Part shown: piece after piece, positions 59,701 through 64,000 of the stretch
How positions within the stretch are numbered: position 1 is the stretch's first letter
Layout: every line of letters begins with the position of its first letter
From: Brachycybe producta
Taxonomy: Eukaryota; Arthropoda; Diplopoda; Playtdesmida; Andrognathidae
Assembly: GCA_036925085.1 (NCBI GenBank)
Contig: JAUPFP010000034.1
Location: 821,501-885,500, forward strand
DNA: 64,000 nucleotides
Direction: 5' to 3'
The notes under the pieces: model-generated
The model's input: only the letters and a program-made list of their open reading frames with translations
Told to the model about the DNA's origin: nothing
The model's database searches: none
Translations under genes and position numbers: made by a program

Positions 59701-62700
59701 CGATGTTTACTACAACAGATGAAGCCGGTAAGTTAAAAAAAAAAAAGTTGCAACTGAAACTAGAAAAGCAATCGCATAGTGATGTTATCAAACCTTGAGA
59801 CTTGTTTCATTATGTGTGTCACTGGCACTTTGAATCGATTCACTTGATTTTTTATGACAGCTTGAATCTATACAATTTATACGATTAATCGGACAAAAAA
59901 AATCGATTCTCTGATTATTCAGATCGGAATCAGGCCTTCTTTGCTTGCACTGAATACACTTCATGATTTGACCAAGTTATCTAGTTGCTCATTAGAAGCG
60001 ATTTTAGAAGAAATTTAAAGTTCGTTGAAAACTAGAATTGTGAAGGAGTCACTTAAGGTCCTTGACACACAGACCATTTTTCAAGTGCAAAATGAAGTTG
60101 GGTTGTCGCCAAAACCGACCAGATTGAGTTTTTCCTTAGAAATTATATCGCCATGACAGCCAAATCACCTTCAACTTCATTTTGCAGTCGAAAAGTGGTC
60201 TGTGTATTCCAACCCTAAGAGAAACAATGCTATGAGGATGTCGTTCATTATAATGCCGGTTTTTCTCCAACTTTAAAGAAAATATAAAAAAATAACGAAG
60301 TGGTCAGTTTTCTAAATATTTTTTAAAATGTATTTTGAAAGATAATATGGTGAAATTCTTTTATTTGCGATGCGTTTGTTTCTTCTAGTTTCTAATAAAG
60401 TTTAAATTTTGCCGCAAATTATATGCATAAATTTAAAAGTGACAGTCTTTTTTTAGCCTCATTTACATAAGTGATTTTGATGAGGTTTATTTATTTCTCT
60501 CTAAATTTTGTATTCAGCGCCATCCAGTTATGTTGAAAGTGTTAAAATCGTAGATGTTCTCAACACTAGTTTTGTCGTCAAGTGGATGCCGCCCAAAGTT
60601 CCGAACGGCATCATCACACGTTACAACATTTATTACTCATTTTCCGAGAGGCAGGAAGACCGTCTCACTTACGATACGAGAGACGCACTCAACTCGAATT
60701 TATTACCACACGAGAAGCTCGTAGATAACGTATCGCCTTATACCAACTACTCTGTCATGATTGAAGCTTGTACTCGCAATGGTTGCTCCGACCGTTCTTT
60801 ACCCGTCATTGTGTTGACTGATGTTGGAGTTCCCGGTGTCATGGATCCTCCCATAGCAAGGCTCATTAACAGCACTTGTATACTCGTTCAACCTGACATG
60901 GGATATAAAGTTAATGGTCCTAGAGATTATTGGGAAGTTAGAGCCGTTTTTGTGGACGCGAATAACGAAACAAACGAGGAAATAGAATTCTTTAACGTAA
61001 CTTCGGACATGTTGTACATCCCGGTTCATTGTGATGATTCGAAATCGGCTGTTTCGGTTATGCTTCAGTCTCGTATGACTAACATAAAGGACACAGAATA
61101 TCTTGTCGGGCCGTGGAGCGATTATTCAAAGAGTACTGGATATTGTATCCTCGGTAAGTTGAGAAAGAATCTTCCCAGTGACTTATTTGTCTTTCGATTT
61201 CAATGTTGAACTAATGGTTGAACTTATTTCAATCTGTTCTTTTTGCAGCACCGTCGATATCGTTAATTGTTGGTATCGTTATCGGTGCGACGGCTGCCTT
61301 GACCGTAATTTTATTATCGACGATATTTGCAACAAAACGGTATTTGTGATTTTTGCATTTATTTTTATATTGTTTGTTTATGTTTTGTCGTGTTTTAATT
61401 TTTATTTTAATTCTTAATTTTCAAGCATAAAAGTTGTCTGGTACAAAGTACAAAATCTTAACGTGAAACTACCGGACGGATTAGTTGTGAGTTCATTTTC
61501 TTTATTTACTGGCCTCTTAAAAGGGGACGAATGAATTAGCTCAAAAAGCTGTTTTTTTGTTCTTGATTTGCAGGATCCGTCGAAAGATTTGTCGAACTTT
61601 GCAAACGGCCAGAAGATAACACCAAAAATGAATTCGTATGCCAACTTGGGTACAATTTATGGTCCGGCAAGTAAACCATTAATAGACGATCAAAGGATGA
61701 GAAACGATTCCGGCGGCACGAACAACAGCACCTGTTCTACGGATAGAGTGAGATACTTTTCCATAGTATTTAAAATCTTGTCGATTTTATTGCTTCATTA
61801 TTTAACTTTCTATTAACAGCTTTTGCTTCAAGAATACGGTGGCGTGAAAAGTAACTGGGCCAATGATAGTTTGGCTAGTATCAATCAAGAAAGTGTATCG
61901 TCGATGCAATCAACGGTACAAACACAGTTGTCGTCCGATTCTAGCATGGAGTTAAATTCGTCCGTACCAGAGTCTCCGGATTCCGTCTTCGTGTCTGGAG
62001 AACATCCGTTAAAGAATATTGTCGCCGGAAATCATTTGCCTGCAGCTGTTCCGATTCAGAATGTGAACGGATTTAATCCGACGTTGACTCCGATCGGCGA
62101 ATTTCACGACGGTGCTGCAAGTCGTGACGGAACTCCTCGACATTATTCGAGGTTTGCAAGTTATCTCGTACCCGATGATATTCCGGGAGCGAGACCAGCT
62201 CCTTCTGGTGGTTACGTTGCTGCACCGTACTCAAAGTTCGGCGAGGGCGATGACTCTGATCAACTGTTTCCACGGTCAAGTACTCCATCAGCCGCCAGAA
62301 TCGACGAACAGCTTGAACCTCCTCCGCAGTCCTACTCTAAATTCGGATCTGCGGCACCTGTGGTTCAGCAACAGCGACAACAGTCACCGATAAAGATCAG
62401 CGGTATCGATAATCCGAGAATAAGCACTATTTCGCAAAACAACATCGGCTACTCTGTTTTCGGACTGGCCGATCCGGAACGATCTCCGAATCGTAACTCT
62501 TTACCTAACGGGTTTGCCGTATCGCCTAGTAAAGGTTATGTTTCAGCGGCCGTTTTAGACGAGAAGGAGCCCAACACGAGAACATCTCGAGCTTTGTCTC
62601 CCGTCGTCGTTGCCGGTCCTTCGAAGAGCAAACGGGACGACGATCAAATCGAGGAGACGGAGAACAACGAATGTACAGATGTTGCCGATCCTTCTTGCAG

Positions 62701-63013
62701 CTATGTAGAAATGGGTACACATAAGAGGTCGCCGTCAAACACTTCCTCGTTGACAGCAGGTTATAGTCGAATGGGTCTGTCGAGACCGACGTCGACGTGT
62801 TCGGATGGTGGACATTATGTAATGGCCAATTCTAGCCTTAGTCCGTCTCCATCCAAGAGCAGCTCTTGTCGTACGTCACTCGACGTAGGTCGCGATAGCA
62901 TCGTATCCACCGATACGACATCCTCGTGTAATGGCGATGTAAACGAACTTAAAGTTCCCAATGGTTATGCGAGTGTTCGGCGGCTTCTTACCGACACTGA
63001 CACTAACTCGTGA
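44624..63013 (+). CDS. dome: Domeless-like class I cytokine receptor (gp130 type), 16 coding exons, 1407 aa
   Basis: Single-pass cell-surface receptor that would bind a four-helix cytokine and signal through JAK and STAT. The exon join given in the following entries yields 4224 nt in one open frame. Order: signal peptide (1-50), Ig-like domain (about 66-155; C85, W100, C137), cytokine-binding module (about 156-379) with C165-X9-C175-S-W177 and the second cysteine pair C202/C232, five more FNIII domains (about 380-898), transmembrane helix (about 906-928), box-1-like W937-x-x-V followed by L-P-D-G-L (947-951), then a 450-residue tail. The cytokine-binding module has only M-W-G-V-P (near 366) where WSXWS is expected. 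A better match, P-W-S-D-Y-S (near 889), sits in the last FNIII. Drosophila Dome is of similar length but has fewer FNIII domains. The symbol is by analogy; another arthropod gp130-like receptor is possible. Confidence 0.85.
45101..45367 (+). CDS. dome: Receptor exon 2: Ig-like domain
   Basis: Phase 1 in and out, after TTCCATCTTAG and before GTATGT. Shows S-L-D-C, L-T-W, and S-G-S-Y-R-C, the C-W-C pattern of an immunoglobulin fold, with several N-glycosylation sequons. A one-exon, phase 1-1 module, as usual for Ig domains. Confidence 0.88.
46015..46460. mobile_element. Palindromic MITE, core CTAGAAGGGTAG (copy 10), split by another MITE
   Basis: Left part AAAGTGTAAACGCCTC to CTTTCAAAATAGC; the right part resumes TTAGGTGATTGAGCTACCCC. 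In receptor intron 2. Confidence 0.65.
46125..46410. mobile_element. MITE with GGGCGATAATCGC/GCGATTATCGC termini
   Basis: CTACAGACTGGGCGATAATC on the left and TCTGGCGATTATCGCTCGTA on the right are inverted. GC-richer than its surroundings. Nested in copy 10; TSD not resolved. Confidence 0.6.
47105..47420. mobile_element. Palindromic MITE, core CTAGAAGGGTAG (copy 11)
   Basis: GGTTATTCTGTCTTTCAGGA, CAACTTTAAGCAGACGAT, AAAAAGTTTATTTTGAA. The arms read GTTGTCCTTCTAGGTTCTAA rather than the consensus. In receptor intron 2. Confidence 0.65.
47824..47893. repeat. Fragment of TAGGGCTCGG hAT family
   Basis: TAGGGCTTAGATTTGTATGC, then GGGACCCAAGGTCCAATTGT, aligns with the inverted right part of the element at 27032-27269. 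Left end only. Confidence 0.55.
48236..48362 (+). CDS. dome: Receptor exon 3: cytokine-binding domain D1, first half
   Basis: Enters at phase 1, leaves at phase 2 (donor GTAAGA). Contains F-T-C, nine residues, then C-S-W, the diagnostic class I cytokine receptor motif. Intron 2 before it (2.9 kb) contains two palindromic MITEs. Confidence 0.88.
48433..48662 (+). CDS. dome: Receptor exon 4: cytokine-binding domain D1, second half
   Basis: Starts after ATATTTCAG and completes the split alanine codon. Has the second cysteine pair (N-K-C-H and Q-F-C-N), a basic R-R-R stretch, and F-K-F-T-A-T-N typical of the late D1 strands. Donor GTGATT is weak. Confidence 0.85.
48729..48883 (+). CDS. dome: Receptor exon 5: cytokine-binding domain D2, first half
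   Basis: Starts R-P-N-A-P-V-N-V with the usual proline-rich linker into an FNIII fold, then L-L-T-W-Q-L-P. Ends at a strong donor GTAAGT in phase 0. Followed by a 6.5-kb intron. Confidence 0.86.
50381..50506. mobile_element. Palindromic MITE (CGGCGCAAACGG termini), copy 2
   Basis: CGGCGCAAACGGCAATACGG mirrors CCGTGTTGCCGTTTGCGCCG. Shared internal TGTATCTTAATGCATTGCTT with the copy at 23177-23302. In receptor intron 5. Confidence 0.8.
50515..50672. repeat. TTAACACGAAA repeat family
   Basis: CGCTTAACACGAAAACGTTC and AAATTTCGTGTTAAGCGAAC as inverted ends. Related TTTCGTGTTAAACGG blocks occur at 38270-38440 and 49310-49445. Confidence 0.55.
50705..50760. repeat. (TC)n microsatellite
   Basis: TC repeat with few interruptions, in receptor intron 5. 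Confidence 0.9.
51700..51990. mobile_element. Palindromic MITE, core CTAGAAGGGTAG (copy 13)
   Basis: GAGCTCTTGATTATTTTGTC, CTTTCAAAATAAACTTTTTA, TAAAGTTGGGTCATTTTC, CTACCCTTCTAGTTTCTAAA. In receptor intron 5. Confidence 0.75.
53216..53980. mobile_element. 765-bp inverted-repeat element with TA target-site duplication
   Basis: AGCTGAGTACAAACGATTAA on the left and its near-perfect inverse ending GTCTGTACTCAGCT on the right, each bordered by TA. The TA TSD suggests the Tc1/mariner superfamily. The interior is GC-richer than its flanks and unlike other repeats in the window; no intact transposase frame. Confidence 0.72.
54838..55055. mobile_element. Palindromic MITE, core CTAGAAGGGTAG (copy 14, internally deleted)
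   Basis: Clear left end GGTTTTAAAGTGTAAACCAC, then CTCTGGTTATTCTGTCTTTC. Right arm GCTACCCTTCTAATTTCTA. The centre is mostly missing. In receptor intron 5. Confidence 0.7.
55357..55519 (+). CDS. dome: Receptor exon 6: cytokine-binding domain D2, second half
   Basis: Phase 0 in, phase 1 out (GTAAGA). T-P-F-T-Y-Y-S-V-S-I-S-C is the FNIII F-strand pattern. In the place of WSXWS it has M-W-G-V-P-K-V. Confidence 0.85.
55590..55815. mobile_element. Palindromic MITE, core CTAGAAGGGTAG (copy 15)
   Basis: TTAGAAACTAGAATGGTAGC, TTTTCATGTTGATATG, CTGTTCTAGTTTCTAAAAA, with right end ACTTTTAAACCACCT. It starts about 70 bp after exon 6 of the receptor. Confidence 0.72.
55820..57460. other. Intronic stretch without recognised features
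   Basis: Part of receptor intron 6 (55520-58352). AT-rich; no repeats or alternative exons recognised. Confidence 0.45.
57465..57590. repeat. CTCGGTTATAGCGTCA repeat
   Basis: CAAACTCGGTTATAGCGTCA, TTTAAGGAACCGCAAG and TTGACGTTATAGCCGA. A shorter copy at 58792-58860 has the same order. Likely mariner-type MITE fragments in receptor introns 6 and 8. Confidence 0.55.
58353..58438 (+). CDS. dome: Receptor exon 7: FNIII-3, first third
   Basis: Short exon (28 whole codons plus a split one) after TTCTCTTCGTAG. P-A-S-P-P-T-V-I-P-G-S-F leads into V-V-V-Y-F-R. Donor GTGAGA, phase 0. Confidence 0.78.
58529..58751 (+). CDS. dome: Receptor exon 8: FNIII-3, remainder
   Basis: After TTTCTTTAG, phase 0, read as G-I-S-E-H-Q-F-N-G. 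Contains V-S-Y-I-V, L-D-D-A-Y-E-F and S-N-E-K-G-R-S, a standard FNIII C to G strand course. The longest apparent open frame here lies in another phase and is not used. Confidence 0.82.
58915..59220 (+). CDS. dome: Receptor exon 9: FNIII-4
   Basis: A whole FNIII in one phase 1-1 exon: P-R-E-P-S-T-L, Y-E-V-S-W-T-P-P, I-I-G-Y-T-V-F-W. Donor GTAAGT. Confidence 0.88.
59328..59483 (+). CDS. dome: Receptor exon 10: FNIII-5, first half
   Basis: Phase 1-1, after CATTATTTCAG. I-R-V-T-W-S-L and I-L-G-Y-K-V-Y-Y are B and C strands of FNIII. Donor GTATGT. Confidence 0.87.
59569..59727 (+). CDS. dome: Receptor exon 11: FNIII-5, second half
   Basis: Acceptor is a run of 24 T followed by ACAG. Contains V-K-P-Y-S-R-Y-K-V-V-V-S-A-V-T and K-A-G-E-G-E-H-S. 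Donor GTAAGT, phase 1. Confidence 0.87.
60005..60415. mobile_element. Degraded CTAGAAGGGTAG-family MITE hosting a second MITE (60050-60225)
   Basis: The left arm GAAAACTAGAATTGTGAAG is interrupted by a palindrome running from CCTTGACACACAGACCATTT to AAAAGTGGTCTGTGTATTCC, which includes CAAAATGAAGTTGGGTTG and its inverse. The right arm TTCTTCTAGTTTCTAATAA follows. In receptor intron 11. Confidence 0.6.
60518..61153 (+). CDS. dome: Receptor exon 12: FNIII-6 and FNIII-7
   Basis: 636 nt encoding two FNIII domains: the first with V-V-K-W-M-P-P and V-S-P-Y-T-N-Y-S-V, the second, more diverged, ending G-P-W-S-D-Y-S-K-S-T next to the membrane. Many N-x-S/T sequons. Phase 1-1. Confidence 0.9.
61249..61339 (+). 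CDS. dome: Receptor exon 13: transmembrane helix
   Basis: After TTTTTGCAG. About 24 hydrophobic residues (L-I-V-G-I-V-I-G-A-T-A-A-L-T-V-I-L-L) followed by T-K-R stop-transfer charge. Leaves at phase 2. Confidence 0.88.
61426..61486 (+). CDS. dome: Receptor exon 14: juxtamembrane box-1-like JAK-binding region
   Basis: I-K-V-V-W-Y-K-V-Q-N-L then V-K-L-P-D-G-L, the tryptophan/proline spacing of cytokine-receptor box 1. Phase 2 in, phase 0 out, GTGAGT donor. Confidence 0.82.
61574..61747 (+). CDS. dome: Receptor exon 15: proximal tail
   Basis: Phase 0-0, between TTGATTTGCAG and GTGAGA. Hydrophilic, with Y-A-N-L and Y-G-P-A tyrosine sites and an N/S/G-rich end. Confidence 0.82.
61820..63013 (+). 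CDS. dome: Receptor exon 16: distal tail and stop
   Basis: 397 codons plus TGA after CTATTAACAG. Disordered, S/P-rich, with twelve tyrosines. Six share a repeated Y-S/V-x-F/M-G/A pattern (near residues 1119, 1147, 1182, 1221, 1305, 1325). Y-V-E-M and Y-S-R-M fit the PI3K p85 SH2 consensus Y-x-x-M. No Y-x-x-Q is present. Confidence 0.92.
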   Translation, partial: LLLQEYGGVKSNWANDSLASINQESVSSMQSTVQTQLSSDSSMELNSSVPESPDSVFVSGEHPLKNIVAGNHLPAAVPIQNVNGFNPTLTPIGEFHDGAASRDGTPRHYSRFASYLVPDDIPGARPAPSGGYVAAPYSKFGEGDDSDQLFPRSSTPSAARIDEQLEPPPQSYSKFGSAAPVVQQQRQQSPIKISGIDNPRISTISQNNIGYSVFGLADPERSPNRNSLPNGFAVSPSKGYVSAAVLDEKEPNTRTSRALSPVVVAGPSKSKRDDDQIEETENNECTDVADPSCSYVEMGTHKRSPSNTSSLTAGYSRMGLSRPTSTCSDGGHYVMANSSLSPSPSKSSSCRTSLDVGRDSIVSTDTTSSCNGDVNELKVPNGYASVRRLLTDTDTNS

Positions 63014-64000
63014 ATTCTTGCAAAATGATTTTTTTTCTTGTTGTTGAAAACGACCCGTTCTGCTGCTGCTGCTGCTGTTTCTCGTGTGTTTCTGTGTGTT
63101 TTCTCTTTTTCTCATGTCTGCAGCTATCGGTGGCTTCGGTTATCATCGAGCCACGTAAAAAGAATGTTTTGGGATTCTGCCGTTTGCTTCGGTTCATGTG
63201 TCTTATAGCCTTTCACCTTATTTTCATCCCGGTTTTTTTTTTTTTCATTTTAAGATTTTATTCTAGGATCAAATCTACGACTGTTGGCTGGTTTTTTTCT
63301 GCTTGAAAGAATGACGGAAATTTATTTTTTCTCGGAACGTGATTTGACGTACTCTCGAGTTTCGAAAGTTCGGAAGAAAAAAAATAATTTTGCACATAGA
63401 ATGTACGGCGGGTCGAAGAAGATACAATCACTAAAAGGCATCTATCGGTATTTTTTTTGTCAATATTTTTTTTAAAACTAACTGAAATAGATAGCAAATT
63501 TTTATTTTTATTTCGGAGTTGGTTCATTTTTTTTACGGCACATGTTCCACTCCGATGGGTTTTTTTTTGTACAGTGGAAAGAAACTTGTAATATCACACA
63601 TTCGGCAACTTGCAATCGATTGTACAGCTACTTTTTTTTTCCTCCTCTCTACTTTTATTCCTCCTCCCGATCAACACCACCCTTCATAATCATCTTCGAC
63701 AATTTCGACAAGTGCCGAATAATTGTCTATCGGTTTTCTCTTGTTAATGTTAGTTTTTATTTGTTATTCATTTATTCGTTTTTTCTTTTCTTTATCTTTC
63801 TCTTTCTCTGCACATCCGAAAAAGAAAAGAGAAACAGGAATAGTTGTTATTGTTATAATACCGGTGACGATGATGATGATGACAAGAAGATTTAAGTGCT
63901 TAGAAGAAAAAACAATGAGTTTTTTGGGGGCGACATAAAATAATATTGACAGTTGTGTTAAAGTAAGTTGGTTAAATGATATGCAACATTCTTGATTGTT
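63014..64000 (+). other. Probable 3' UTR of the cytokine-receptor gene
   Basis: Starts directly after TGA. T-rich, with a (CTG)n tract at 63061-63077 and a (GAT)n tract near 63867-63882. No canonical AATAAA was seen, so the transcript end is not located and may lie beyond the window. Confidence 0.4.

Noticed and set aside
62073-62738. Minus- and alternative-frame ORFs over receptor exon 16
   Set aside because: Shadows of the long conserved-looking tail frame.

Overview
This is a 64 kb piece of an AT-rich animal nuclear genome. The genes are split by spliceosomal introns, intergenic and intronic DNA is crowded with small DNA transposons, and no bacterial-type operon exists. Two gene types point to an arthropod: a tandem pair of gustatory-receptor-like seven-transmembrane chemoreceptors, and a class I cytokine receptor with the look of arthropod Domeless (JAK/STAT receptor). 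I cannot fix the species; the large introns and dense small repeats do not suggest a compact genome.

Layout. (1) 1-6 kb, minus strand: two tandem Gr-like genes. The upstream one (2892-5918) is complete once its three short 3' exons are recovered (four exons, 405 codons, all introns phase 0). The downstream one (2-1605) runs off the left window edge after exon 2. Their 5' flanks are also duplicated. (2) 6-44 kb: no convincing protein-coding gene. This stretch holds hAT-type elements with 8-bp target-site duplications, Mutator-like palindromic MITEs, Helitron-like ends, pogo-like MITEs, many copies of a palindromic family with the core CTAGAAGGGTAG, a 23-bp minisatellite, a ~147-bp tandem repeat and several microsatellites. 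(3) 44.5-63 kb, plus strand: one gene of 16 coding exons, assembled here into a single 1407-codon frame (signal peptide, Ig-like domain, cytokine-binding module with C-X9-C-S-W, five further FNIII domains, one transmembrane segment, box-1-like motif, long tyrosine-rich tail). Splice phases join without a break from ATG to stop. A 5' noncoding exon must lie upstream of 44566. (4) 63.0-64 kb: probable 3' UTR.

The two gene types have unrelated roles: chemosensation at neuronal membranes, and cytokine signalling through JAK and STAT. The repeat landscape is informative in itself. Several elements sit inside others, and empty-site/occupied-site comparisons inside this one window prove mobility and give relative ages.
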